Origin: Ruminococcus sp.
Lineage (GTDB): Bacteria > Bacillota > Clostridia > Oscillospirales > Ruminococcaceae
Reading direction: 5' to 3'
Length of the DNA stretch: 64,000 bases
NCBI RefSeq assembly: GCF_017549005.1
Contig: NZ_JAFYYT010000002.1
Span: forward strand, 83,973-147,972
The position numbers and the translations under genes are program-made. How positions within the stretch are numbered: the stretch's first letter is position 1; the number at the start of each line of letters is the position of its first letter. Below are positions 25,898 through 34,392 of this stretch, piece by piece. The notes under the pieces are model-generated. The model was not told the origin of the DNA. It ran no database searches and saw only the letters and a program-made list of their open reading frames with translations.

Positions 25898-27481
25898 TCA
25901 CTGGTTAAGGCTCTTGAGAGTCGGGAAGAGAAGAACGTCTCTGATAGAAGAGCTGTTTGTGAGAAGCATTACCAGACGGTCGATACCGTAGCCGATACCG
26001 CCCGTAGGAGGCATACCGATTTCGAGAGCATTGAGGAAGTCCTCATCTGTGCGGTTTGCTTCTTCGTCACCCTGACTGAGAGCTTCTTCCTGTGCCTTGA
26101 AGCGCTCGCGCTGGTCGATAGGATCGTTCAGCTCGGAGTAAGCGTTGCACATTTCCCTTCCTGTGATGAAGAGCTCGAAACGCTCAACATACTCGGGAGC
26201 GTCGGGCTTTTTCTTTGTAAGAGGAGAAATCTCTATCGGGTGATCCATAATGAATGTAGGCTGAATGAGGTGTTCCTCAACGAAAGCCTCGAAGAAGAGG
26301 TTGAGGATATCACCGCGCTTGTGGCGGCTCTCGTACTCTACGCCCTTTTCGTCAGCTATCTTACGTGCTTCCTCGAGAGTCTTTATCTCATTGAAGTCAA
26401 CGCCCGAATACTTCTTGACAGCGTCGATCATAGTAAGGCGCTCGAAAGGCTTGCCGAGGTCTATCATGTGCTCGCCGTAAGGTACGCAGGTAGTACCGCA
26501 TACTTCCTGAGCAACGTGACGGAACATATTCTCGGTAAGGTCCATCATTCCGTAGTAGTCTGTATAAGCCTGATAGAGCTCCATAAGGGTGAACTCGGGG
26601 TTATGACGGGTGTCAACGCCCTCGTTGCGGAAAACTCTTCCTATTTCGTAAACTCTTTCAAGTCCGCCGACGATAAGTCTCTTGAGGTAGAGCTCAAGGC
26701 TGATACGGAGCTTTACGTCCTCATCGAGTGCATTGTAGTGAGTTTCAAACGGTCTTGCAGCAGCGCCGCCTGCGTTTGATACCAGCATAGGAGTTTCTAC
26801 CTCCATGAAGCCCTGGTTATCGAGGTAGCGTCTGATAGAAGCGATTATCCTTGAGCGCTTTACGAAAGTATCCTTGACGTCGGGATTGATAACGAGGTCA
26901 AGGTAGCGCTGACGGTATCTTGTGTCAGTATCCTTGAGACCGTGCCACTTTTCGGGCAGGGGAAGGAGGGACTTTGTGAGGAGGGTAATGCTCTTGGCGT
27001 GGATAGATATCTCACCCTTCTTAGTTCTGAAAACATAGCCCTCGACGCCGATGATATCGCCGATATCCCACTTTTTCTTGAACTCCTTGAAGAGGTCTGC
27101 GCCGACGTCGTTTGAGCGGACGTAAACCTGTATACGGTCGGAAGCGTCGCGGACGTCGATGAAGTTAGCCTTGCCCATATCTCTCCAGCTCATGATACGG
27201 CCTGCGATACGGATGATATTCTCGTTGAGCTTTTCCAGCTCGGCAGCCTTCTTCTCCTCGTCGTCGCCGACAGCAGCGAGAATCTCTGCCTCTTTTGCCT
27301 CATACTCCTTCTTGTAGTCGGCAGCGTGACCTGTAACGTCGAACTTTGTGATAGTGAACGGGTCGTGACCCAGCTCGCGGAGATCTGCAAGCTTGTCAAG
27401 ACGGTCCTTCTTGAGTATATTTATATCCTGAACGGGCTCTTCTTCTGCCTGAACAGGGCTGTTTACCTGATTTTCGCTCAT
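25898..27481 (-). CDS. lysS: Lysyl-tRNA synthetase (class II)
   Basis: A 527-residue class II aminoacyl-tRNA synthetase. The N-terminal OB-fold anticodon domain (about 60-160; AGRIMSWRDMGKANFIDV) is followed by the catalytic core with motif 2 (YEIGRVFRNEGVDTRHNPEFTLMELY) and motif 3 (GIGYGIDRLVMLLTNSSSIRDVLLFP). GAAAGGAT precedes the ATG. It follows greA by 17 bases, so greA-lysS form an operon, a frequent Firmicutes arrangement. No T-box leader is visible upstream. Confidence 0.98.
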   Translation of the reverse strand: MSENQVNSPVQAEEEPVQDINILKKDRLDKLADLRELGHDPFTITKFDVTGHAADYKKEYEAKEAEILAAVGDDEEKKAAELEKLNENIIRIAGRIMSWRDMGKANFIDVRDASDRIQVYVRSNDVGADLFKEFKKKWDIGDIIGVEGYVFRTKKGEISIHAKSITLLTKSLLPLPEKWHGLKDTDTRYRQRYLDLVINPDVKDTFVKRSRIIASIRRYLDNQGFMEVETPMLVSNAGGAAARPFETHYNALDEDVKLRISLELYLKRLIVGGLERVYEIGRVFRNEGVDTRHNPEFTLMELYQAYTDYYGMMDLTENMFRHVAQEVCGTTCVPYGEHMIDLGKPFERLTMIDAVKKYSGVDFNEIKTLEEARKIADEKGVEYESRHKRGDILNLFFEAFVEEHLIQPTFIMDHPIEISPLTKKKPDAPEYVERFELFITGREMCNAYSELNDPIDQRERFKAQEEALSQGDEEANRTDEDFLNALEIGMPPTGGIGYGIDRLVMLLTNSSSIRDVLLFPTLKSLNQ

Positions 27482-27498
27482 TTCTGATATCCTTTCGA

Positions 27499-27969
27499 TT
27501 ACTTTGAGATCTCAATGACCTCGAACTTCAGCTCGCCTGCGGGAGCTTCAACGATGAATGTATCGCCGACTCTTTTCTTCATAGCAGCCTTGCCGATAGG
27601 TGACTCGTCCGAGATAAGGCCTTCTCTTACGTTAGCGTGGTTTGTACCGACGATAGTAAAGGTCTCGACCTTGCCTGTATCAAGTCTTTTTATAGTGATC
27701 TTGGAGCTCATACCGATCTCGTCGACGGAAATAGCTTCGTCGTCAACGATCTCAGCGTTGTCGATAGTGTACTGAAGTTCCTGGATGTGAGCCTCGAGGA
27801 TTGCCTGTTCGTTTTTAGCTTCGTCGTACTCAGCGTTTTCCGAAAGGTCTCCGTATGAACGAGCGACCTTAAGTCTTTCAGCAACTTCCTTACGTTTATT
27901 GATCTTGAGGTCATCGAGCTCAGCGACGAGCTTTTCGTAGCTTTCTCTGGACATCTTCTTTGTAGCCAT
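27499..27969 (-). CDS. greA: Transcription elongation factor GreA
   Basis: A 156-residue protein that rescues backtracked RNA polymerase. The N-terminal coiled coil carries the acidic tip (GDLSENAEYDEAKNEQ), and the C-terminal FKBP-like domain has the ISDESPIGKAAMKKRVGD signature. AAGGAG precedes the ATG. It is the first gene of greA-lysS, with a clear promoter upstream. Confidence 0.98.
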   Translation of the reverse strand: MATKKMSRESYEKLVAELDDLKINKRKEVAERLKVARSYGDLSENAEYDEAKNEQAILEAHIQELQYTIDNAEIVDDEAISVDEIGMSSKITIKRLDTGKVETFTIVGTNHANVREGLISDESPIGKAAMKKRVGDTFIVEAPAGELKFEVIEISK

Positions 27970-28014
27970 ATCAATGCACTCCTTAATATTTAATAATAAA
28001 TAGCATTACATATT

Positions 28015-28043
28015 ATTATACTATATCGCGCCGAAAAAGTCAA
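28015..28043 (-). promoter_or_regulatory. Promoter of greA-lysS
   Basis: On the minus strand, TTGACT (28043-28038), a 17-bp spacer, TATAAT (28020-28015). The start is near 28008. Confidence 0.85.
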
Positions 28044-28056
28044 GGGCGGAATTTAA

Positions 28057-28098
28057 GCCCTTAGCCTTTAGCCTTTAGCCCTTAGCCATTAGCCTGTA
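28057..28098. repeat. Six 7-bp tandem repeats, GCC(C/T)TTA
   Basis: GCCCTTA, GCCTTTA, GCCTTTA, GCCCTTA, GCCATTA, GCCTGTA in direct tandem. They are followed at once by GGCGAG-ttccg-CTCGCC (28101-28117). These are intergenic, with no coding meaning visible. Confidence 0.85.
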
Positions 28099-28117
28099 GG
28101 GGCGAGTTCCGCTCGCC

Positions 28118-28342
28118 TGTCCCAATGATAAAACTTGCTGCAAAAAGTCCACCTGAGGTATATCTTTTGCGATATTAAACGGTTTTCCGTTTAAAAAGTG
28201 CTGATTTCGACCCTCTTATAGAGAGCGTATCATTTTTCCCTCTTACAGAAGGCGTCGCTGCAAATAATAAGGGCGGATAAGATCCGCCCCGGGTGGTATA
28301 ATAATATCGGAACGCCGAGGGCGGCGTTCCCTGCATATATGC
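28118..28342. other. Intergenic stretch with small hairpins, no gene
   Basis: This holds a perfect TTAAACGG-tttt-CCGTTTAA hairpin (28175-28194), the GGGCGGA hairpin at 28271, and GGAACGCC / GGCGTTCC (28309-28330) just after the S41 protease stop. No coding frame is credible. Confidence 0.6.
28271..28289 (-). terminator. Likely terminator of the ftsEX-protease cluster
   Basis: GGGCGGA-taaga-TCCGCCC, followed on the minus strand by TTATTATTT. It lies 54 bases past the S41 protease stop. Confidence 0.55.
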
Positions 28343-29509
28343 TCACTGTATCAGATTATGCGCTATCTCCACAGCCTTATAGTACTGATCGTCCTGTTCC
28401 TCGGTCTCGTTTGCGATAGAGAAATCAGGTGCAAGACCGATACCGTCGTAGCATTTTGACACAGCGGTCTGATACTTTGCAACTGTGAGGACCACAGCTC
28501 CGTTTTTGCTGAACTCGGTGGTCTTCTGCATAACGCCCTTGCCGTAGGTGTTTTCGCCTATGAGGACTGCGTCCGAAAAATCACGGAGAGAAGCCGCAAA
28601 CAGCTCCGCAGCGCTTGCAGTGTTCTTGTTTACCAGCACGACCATAGGTATTTCGAGCTTGTTCTCGTCGGAGTAAATGAGTGTCTCGCTGTGACCGTCC
28701 TTGTACTCGGCAGTAGCGATAACTCCCTCGGGCAGCAGCGGATCCACACAGTCAGAGAGGACTTCGATACTTCCTCCTGCGTTGTCGCGGACATCGAAGA
28801 TAAGCGATTTTGCACCGTTTGAGGTAAGCCTTTCGAGAGTGTCAACGAACTTCTGCGGAGTATTCTTCTTGAAGCTCTTGACCTTGATATATCCCACATA
28901 CTCGTCCAGCATTTCACCTGTTACGGATTCAACTTCGATCGAGCGGCGGGAGAAAGTGTAGTCCTTGTCGATACCTCCGCGGCGGACAGTCAGCCTTATC
29001 TCCGAGCCTTCGGTACCGCGCAGAGCCTCGACGGACTCGTCAAATCCCTCAGAAAGGACGCTGACGCCGTCGATAAGGGTAATGATATCGCCCGCCCTGA
29101 TACCTGCGTCAGCAACAGGGGAGTCCTTCATGATCTCGGCAATGCGGATATAACCGCTTTCGTCCTCGCTGAGAGTAAGTCCGAGACCTATGAGCTGTCC
29201 CTGATCCTCGTTCTGCTCCGCAAGGTACTCCTCCTCTGTGAGAAATTTGGAGTATTTATCGTCAAGTCCCGAGATATAGCCCTTTAAAATGCCGTCGCTG
29301 AGCTTGTTCTCGTCGATGTCGCCGAGGTAGTTCTCGCGGACATACGAATCGAGAGTTTGCAGCGAGTTGTACTTCTTGCCCTTTTCGTTTACGTCCACTA
29401 CCGTCTTGTTGAAGCTCTGGAGCGAGAAAAAGGAGGTAAGTATGAACGTTACCGCAGAAGCGATAGCTATAAGGCTCAAAGCAAGACCGAGACTGATTTT
29501 TCTGTTCAT
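28343..29509 (-). CDS. S41 carboxy-terminal processing protease
   Basis: A 388-residue CtpA-like protease. It has an N-terminal membrane anchor (about 5-27), a PDZ domain (about 90-170; PVADAGIRAGDIITLIDG) and the S41 core with catalytic Ser in NKNTASAAELFAASL and Lys in ENTYGKGVMQ. It acts outside the membrane on protein C-termini. ATG 29509 is preferred (NRKISLGLALS); the in-frame TTG at 29530 lies in the T-tract of the upstream terminator. The SD is weak. It sits next to ftsEX-M23, a known linkage in Gram-positive bacteria. Confidence 0.92.
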   Translation of the reverse strand: MNRKISLGLALSLIAIASAVTFILTSFFSLQSFNKTVVDVNEKGKKYNSLQTLDSYVRENYLGDIDENKLSDGILKGYISGLDDKYSKFLTEEEYLAEQNEDQGQLIGLGLTLSEDESGYIRIAEIMKDSPVADAGIRAGDIITLIDGVSVLSEGFDESVEALRGTEGSEIRLTVRRGGIDKDYTFSRRSIEVESVTGEMLDEYVGYIKVKSFKKNTPQKFVDTLERLTSNGAKSLIFDVRDNAGGSIEVLSDCVDPLLPEGVIATAEYKDGHSETLIYSDENKLEIPMVVLVNKNTASAAELFAASLRDFSDAVLIGENTYGKGVMQKTTEFSKNGAVVLTVAKYQTAVSKCYDGIGLAPDFSIANETEEQDDQYYKAVEIAHNLIQ

Positions 29510-29528
29510 ATTATCATCGCTTTCTGAC

Positions 29529-29557
29529 AAAAATTCGGGCAGTTGCTTGAACTGCCC
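29529..29557 (-). terminator. Terminator after the M23 hydrolase gene
   Basis: GGGCAGTT-caagc-AACTGCCC followed by GAATTTTTG on the minus strand. It lies between the M23 stop (29599) and the S41 start. Confidence 0.8.
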
Positions 29558-29598
29558 TTATTTGTGGTATGTTATTGTTTATACGCAGGAGCCCGTTA

Positions 29599-30966
29599 TC
29601 AATACGGACTTACATAACCCATAGGGTCTACGCGTGAGCCGCCTACACGCACCTCGAAGTGGAGGTGAGGACCTGTTGACCAGCCTGTTGTACCTATATA
29701 ACCTATAACAGTGCCCTGTTCAACGTACTGGCCTACTGAAACGCAGGCACTCTGAAGATGTGCATAAACAGTGGAGTATGTACCGTCGTGTGATATGATA
29801 ACGTGGTTGCCGTAGTTCCCACAGCCGCCGCAGGGACAATAGCCGTCCTTAGCGTAGTCGCACGGACAGGAATTATATACCGTAATAACGGTTCCGGATC
29901 TTGAAGCAACTGCCGCGCCGCCGTGGATACCTGCGTCACCGACGTCGATACCGCCGTGGAAGCCCCCCCATCTCGAACCGTAATAGCTGGAGATGTAGCT
30001 GAATCCGGGTGCGGGCCATGCAAAGCCCGAAGCTCCAGCAGAAACGGGTACATATGAAGGCTGGTTTGAGTAATCATAGTTCTGGATAGCCTGAGCTCTC
30101 TGAGCTGCAAGGCGAGCCTGTTCTTCCTGATAGCGTCTTTCTGCCTCAGCAGCCTGACGTGCGATCTCAGCCTGTATCTGAGCGTCGAATTCCGCGTCTA
30201 TTGCTGCGAGCTCGTCCTGATTGTCTCTTATCCTCTGCTGTTCGGCAGCGATACGGTCGATCTCAGCCTGAGTCTTCAACATCTGCTCATTGAGGACTTC
30301 CATTTCAGCTTTTTTCTCTTCCTTACGCTTTTCCTGCTCTTCCATTTTCATCTGGAGGGTGAGCTTTTCGGATTCCTGGTTCTTCTTGGACTGCTCCATT
30401 TCGTCGATATCAGCGAGGATATCGTTTATGAGCTGCTCGTCATATGAAGCGATGCGGTTTACCATTTCAACTCTCGATATCATATCGTAGAAGCTGGAGG
30501 TACCTACAACTACGGAAGCAAGGTTTTCGTTGCCCGAGATGTACATATTGCAGAGGCGCTGCTTGAAGATCTCAACGTTATGGTTGATCTCCTCCTCCTG
30601 ATTTGCGATAGAGTTTTCCAGCATTTCGATGTTGAACTTAGCTGTGTCGATATCGGCGTTGATACTGTCGATCTCCTGATTGAGGAGATTGATGTTCTCA
30701 TGTATCTTGTCGATCTGATCCATAAGGATAGCCTGATACTGCTGCTCCTCAGCCTTATTGCCCTCGAGGGCATCAAGCTGTCCCTGGAGCTCGGCTATCT
30801 TTGCCTTGTTATTGTTTATTTCCTCCTGCATTTCCGCGATAGTCAGCGCAGAAGCCTTTTTTTCGTTTCTGCCCTGCATTGACGGATAAGCTGCAAGAAG
30901 GGATACGGATAAAGCAGATGAGATAACAAAGGATACTCCCTTTTTGAATATACTGAGTTTTTTCAT
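29599..30966 (-). CDS. EnvC/PcsB-like M23 murein hydrolase with coiled coil
   Basis: A 455-residue secreted protein. The signal peptide (about 1-40) is followed by a long coiled coil (about 42-245, rich in Gln and Glu), an Ala/Gln-rich linker (about 250-300) and an M23/LytM peptidase (about 325-450) with zinc motifs HGGIDVG and PHLHFEV. FtsEX typically recruits such a coiled-coil hydrolase to the division site. Within the LytM core lies an unusual insertion with five Cys (CPC..., CPCGGC; about residues 365-381). ATG 30966 is used; no strong SD is visible. It lies 100 bases downstream of ftsX. Confidence 0.92.
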   Translation of the reverse strand: MKKLSIFKKGVSFVISSALSVSLLAAYPSMQGRNEKKASALTIAEMQEEINNNKAKIAELQGQLDALEGNKAEEQQYQAILMDQIDKIHENINLLNQEIDSINADIDTAKFNIEMLENSIANQEEEINHNVEIFKQRLCNMYISGNENLASVVVGTSSFYDMISRVEMVNRIASYDEQLINDILADIDEMEQSKKNQESEKLTLQMKMEEQEKRKEEKKAEMEVLNEQMLKTQAEIDRIAAEQQRIRDNQDELAAIDAEFDAQIQAEIARQAAEAERRYQEEQARLAAQRAQAIQNYDYSNQPSYVPVSAGASGFAWPAPGFSYISSYYGSRWGGFHGGIDVGDAGIHGGAAVASRSGTVITVYNSCPCDYAKDGYCPCGGCGNYGNHVIISHDGTYSTVYAHLQSACVSVGQYVEQGTVIGYIGTTGWSTGPHLHFEVRVGGSRVDPMGYVSPY

Positions 30967-31065
30967 AATCAAGCTGCGTGTCAGACCTGATGAAGCAAAG
31001 AGGTACGGACTGACAGCACACTCCTTTCATAAAAAGATTTCATATTATTCGTTCGGACATCCATA

Positions 31066-31977
31066 TCATACGTCGATATGCTTTCTTGTACTTATAACGC
31101 TTCCCACAGCGCCTATGAGGGCGCCCGATACGAGGTAGCCGATGACTATATAGAGTCTTATCTTGTCGAATGGGATAAGACTTCCTATACCGAAGGTCTT
31201 CATAAGCATACCCTGCTCTGTCAGCATATTATAAGCCGAGCGGTAGATCGCCCATGTGATGAAGTAAGCGCCTGCGCCTGCGAAGAAGCCCGTTACCATA
31301 CCTTCTACGAAGAACGGCATACGGATAAATGCATTTGTAGCGCCGACATACTTCATTATCTGTATCTCCTCACGGCGGGCAAAAACGCTTGCCTTTGTGG
31401 TATTGGAGATGATTATCATTGCAACTACCGCCAGCGCCAGTATTACAGCGCCTGCGATAAGAGAGACCACCTTTCTGAGCTCTCTGAGGAACTCAGCCAC
31501 CTGCGGTGAAGCGGAAGCGCTCTGTATATTCTCGAGCGCATTTATCTGTTCGATAGTCTCTGTGATCTTGTCGTTGTTCTTGACGGTCACGCTGAAGCCG
31601 TCAGGCATAAAGCTTGCGTCATCGCCGATGTAATCGTTGAAGATGACCTCAGCATTAGGAAGGCTTGCCTTCTGTCTTTCGAGAGCCTCTTCCTTTGACA
31701 CGAACTTGATGGTAGCCACATTGGGGATAGCCTTTATGGCTTCCTCTGCGGCGGTATTCTGTTCATCGGTAGTGCCCTGGTCCATTATGACAACGACTTC
31801 GTTCTGACTTCCGAGACCCTTTATCATGGAATTGAGGTTTATATAGAAAAGGCCTGCGATTCCAACGAGAAGAAGGGAGATGAGCAGTACGCAGAATGTA
31901 GCGAAAGCCATCATTTTATTCTTCCATATGTTTTCCACGCCCTGATCGGCGAGGTATCTTAAACCACTGAGCTTCAT
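31066..31977 (-). CDS. ftsX: Cell-division ABC transporter permease FtsX
   Basis: A 303-residue FtsX. It has four membrane helices, the first at about 25-45, then a large outside loop (about 50-170, the PCAP domain) that binds a murein hydrolase, then three C-terminal helices. SVFARREEIQIMKYVGATNAFIRMPF is the conserved coupling region to FtsE. Its ATG overlaps the ftsE stop (GTATGA), and GGAGG lies within the end of ftsE. Confidence 0.96.
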   Translation of the reverse strand: MKLSGLRYLADQGVENIWKNKMMAFATFCVLLISLLLVGIAGLFYINLNSMIKGLGSQNEVVVIMDQGTTDEQNTAAEEAIKAIPNVATIKFVSKEEALERQKASLPNAEVIFNDYIGDDASFMPDGFSVTVKNNDKITETIEQINALENIQSASASPQVAEFLRELRKVVSLIAGAVILALAVVAMIIISNTTKASVFARREEIQIMKYVGATNAFIRMPFFVEGMVTGFFAGAGAYFITWAIYRSAYNMLTEQGMLMKTFGIGSLIPFDKIRLYIVIGYLVSGALIGAVGSVISTRKHIDV

Positions 31978-32981
31978 ACCTTACCTCCTTCCGTTTTATC
32001 GGAGAGTTTGGCAAGTATCTCCTCAGGTGATTCGCCCTCGGGTATCTTCGGGAGCTCCTGTGTGATCTCCACGTCGATGTTTTCCTTTACGGGCTTCATG
32101 AATTCCTTTTCGGGCTTTTCAGGCTCGGGAACTCCGCCTATAGCGGAAATGATATCGTCTGCGGTCATATTCTCTATGGGGAGCTCGATATTGTCCTCGG
32201 TATTGATATCCTCGCGGACATTATCGTTGATATGCTCGGCTTCGCTTACGGCAGCCGCCATAGCTTCGGCAGGCATTTCAGCGCTCATATCTGCAAGGAG
32301 CTCGTCGCCTGTACCTGTGATGACCTCGTCGAAAACGATCTCGCCCTCGGTGATATTGATTATACGTCCGCCGAAGTGTCTTACAAGATCGTGCTCATGA
32401 GTTACCATGAGAATAGTAGTACCCTGATCGTTTATGCCCTTGAGGAGTTCGACGATCTCGTATGAGAGCTCGGGGTCTATATTTCCCGTAGGCTCGTCAG
32501 CGATGATGAGCTGAGGGTCGTTTACCAGCGCTCTTGCAATAGCGACACGCTGTTTTTCGCCGCCCGAAAGCTCGTCGGGGTAAGAGTTCGTTTTAGCATG
32601 GAGCCCTACGAGACTTATAACGTAAGGGACTCTCTTTCTGATGTATTTGATCGGAGCGTCGATGACCCTGAGAACGAATGCGATGTTCTCGTATACTGTC
32701 ATTGACGGGATCAGTCTGAAATCCTGAAATACAAAGCCGAGTGTACGGCGGAATTCAGGTATCTTTCTTTTCTTCAGCTTGTTCAGGTTGTAGCCGTTTA
32801 CGGTGACAACACCGCTCGTAGCGTCTATTTCCTTGAGCAGAAGCTTTATCATAGTACTTTTGCCCGCACCTGATGAACCTACAACGAAAGCGAAATCGCC
32901 GTCGTTTATCTTGAGGCTGACGTTGTTGAGAGCGTCAACACCGCTGGAGTAGGTCACGGATACGTTTTTAAGTTCTACCAA
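31974..32981 (-). CDS. ftsE: Cell-division ATPase FtsE with long acidic C-terminal extension
   Basis: A 335-residue ABC ATPase; the usual FtsE is about 225. Walker A GSSGAGKST, Q-loop, signature ELSGGEKQRVAIARAL, Walker B LIIADEPTGNID and the switch His (MVTHEHD) are present in residues 1-225. Residues about 226-335 are acidic and Pro/Glu-rich (PEPEKPEKEF, EITQELPKIPEGESPEEIL), of unknown role. Translation begins at TTG 32981 (VELKNVSVTY) behind GGTAGGTG. It is co-translated with ftsX. Confidence 0.96.
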   Translation of the reverse strand: MVELKNVSVTYSSGVDALNNVSLKINDGDFAFVVGSSGAGKSTMIKLLLKEIDATSGVVTVNGYNLNKLKKRKIPEFRRTLGFVFQDFRLIPSMTVYENIAFVLRVIDAPIKYIRKRVPYVISLVGLHAKTNSYPDELSGGEKQRVAIARALVNDPQLIIADEPTGNIDPELSYEIVELLKGINDQGTTILMVTHEHDLVRHFGGRIINITEGEIVFDEVITGTGDELLADMSAEMPAEAMAAAVSEAEHINDNVREDINTEDNIELPIENMTADDIISAIGGVPEPEKPEKEFMKPVKENIDVEITQELPKIPEGESPEEILAKLSDKTEGGKV

Positions 32982-33006
32982 TGGGTCACACCTACCTTAA
33001 TCTGTG

Positions 33007-33028
33007 AAAAGGGCGGACAGAGCCGCCC
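33007..33028 (-). terminator. Terminator of the CdaR-like gene
   Basis: GGGCGG-ctctgt-CCGCCC followed by TTTT on the minus strand, 31 bases after the stop at 33059 and just before ftsE. Confidence 0.7.
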
Positions 33029-33058
33029 GAAGTTCCATATATGCCTCAGAGGCTTTTA

Positions 33059-34144
33059 TCAGAACTTTACAGGATTAGCAGACAGGTACTTCTTTACCAT
33101 GAGGGCGATCTTGAAGATGATAGCGTGATCGAACTCACGGAGATCAAGACCTGTAAGCTTTTTGATCTTTTCGAGTCTGTATACAAGTGTATTTCTGTGT
33201 ACGAAGAGTTTTCTTGATGTTTCTGAAACGTTGAGGTTGTTTTCAAAGAACTTCTGGATAGTAAAGAGCGTTTCGTGATCGAGGGACTCGATGCTGCCTA
33301 CCTTGAATACCTCATGGAGGAAAGTCTCGCAGAGAGTTGTGGGGAGGTGGTAGATAAGACGTGCGATACCGAGGTTATCGTAGCTTACGATCACCTTGTC
33401 GGTATCGAATACCTTGCCGACCTCGAGAGCCATCTGAGCTTCCTTGAATGAACGTGCGAGCTCCTTTACGCCGACAACGGCTGTACCGATACCAACGTTG
33501 ACTCTTGTATAGAACTCACTGCTGAGAGTATCTGCGATAGAACGTGCGAGCTTTTCGAGATCCTTTGAATCCACAGTGCTCTTGAGCTCCTTGACGAGAA
33601 CGATATCTGTCTCTGTGATATTGAAGACGAAATCCTTGTTCTTGTCAGGGAAGAGGTTCTGGATAACGTCATAAGCGGAAATGTCGTTAGCGGAGATGAT
33701 CCTGATAAGGAACACGGCACGGCTGATCTCGGCATTGAAGTGGAGCTCTCTTGCCTTGATAACGATATCGCCGGGGAGAACGTTGTCGAGAATGACATTC
33801 TTTATGAAGTTGTTCCTGTCGTACTTTTCGTCGTAGTACTGCTTGATATTTGAAAGTGCGATAGCGAGGATGCTTGCATACTTTGCAGCAGCGTCGTCAA
33901 CGCCCTCTACGAATACCGCATAATCGGGCTTTACTCTTGAGCCGAAGGGCTTGTAGGTGAAGCCGTCGCGGATGAAAATATCGTGTGAATCGCTGAGATC
34001 GAGTGATACGAACTCATTTGTTGTACCAACACGTGAAAGATCGCTGCAAGCGATGATAGTTGCAGTCTCGTCTACAACGCCGATTGTAGCGTCGATAGAA
34101 TCACGCATCTGATGAACTAAACCCTGAAATAATCTGTTGGACAT
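33059..34144 (-). CDS. CdaR/PucR family transcriptional regulator
   Basis: A 361-residue regulator. The C-terminal PucR-type helix-turn-helix is clear (NNLNVSETSRKLFVHRNTLVYRLEKIKKLTGLDLREF). The central GGDEF-like fold of this family is plausible (VNVGIGTAVVGVKELARSFKEAQMAL). The N-terminal sensory part (1-150) has no known label. ATG 34144 is chosen, nine bases after AAAGG; ATG 34153 overlaps that SD. Target genes are unknown; palindromes upstream (34226-34238 and around 34260) suggest self-regulation. Confidence 0.88.
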   Translation of the reverse strand: MSNRLFQGLVHQMRDSIDATIGVVDETATIIACSDLSRVGTTNEFVSLDLSDSHDIFIRDGFTYKPFGSRVKPDYAVFVEGVDDAAAKYASILAIALSNIKQYYDEKYDRNNFIKNVILDNVLPGDIVIKARELHFNAEISRAVFLIRIISANDISAYDVIQNLFPDKNKDFVFNITETDIVLVKELKSTVDSKDLEKLARSIADTLSSEFYTRVNVGIGTAVVGVKELARSFKEAQMALEVGKVFDTDKVIVSYDNLGIARLIYHLPTTLCETFLHEVFKVGSIESLDHETLFTIQKFFENNLNVSETSRKLFVHRNTLVYRLEKIKKLTGLDLREFDHAIIFKIALMVKKYLSANPVKF

Positions 34145-34225
34145 GATAGACATCCTTTCTCTTAATAAGATCTTATTTTGAGCGGACCTTCAGGAGTATG
34201 GAAAGGAGTGTGTCTCCTCAACATA

Positions 34226-34238
34226 TTACAAATTGTAA
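34226..34238. promoter_or_regulatory. Palindromic operator candidate upstream of the CdaR-like gene
   Basis: TTACAA-a-TTGTAA, a perfect 13-bp palindrome. Nearby are GTTAAC repeats (about 34258-34275) and an AGGAG-tgtgt-CTCCT hairpin (about 34204-34218). The 248-bp region holds no gene. Confidence 0.4.
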
Positions 34239-34392
34239 CACATTTTGAGCTGCAATTTGTTAACAAACTGTTAACTCTCGTCCGAAGGCTCACAAACTTG
34301 ACTAATAAATATGCTTGATTTTGTTGAAATTCACCAATGAGGCTGAATTTTTTGTAACCGAATTGTAATTTTTCTGTCTCCGAATGTAATTT

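Noticed and set aside
27970-28056. T-box leader upstream of greA-lysS
   Set aside because: The leader is only about 40 nt, with no T-box sequence or specifier stem. The argS operon leader also lacks one.
30809-31030. Minus-strand 73-codon frame overlapping the M23 start
   Set aside because: It lies in another frame of the signal-peptide region, with Cys-rich random composition; it is a shadow of the M23 gene.
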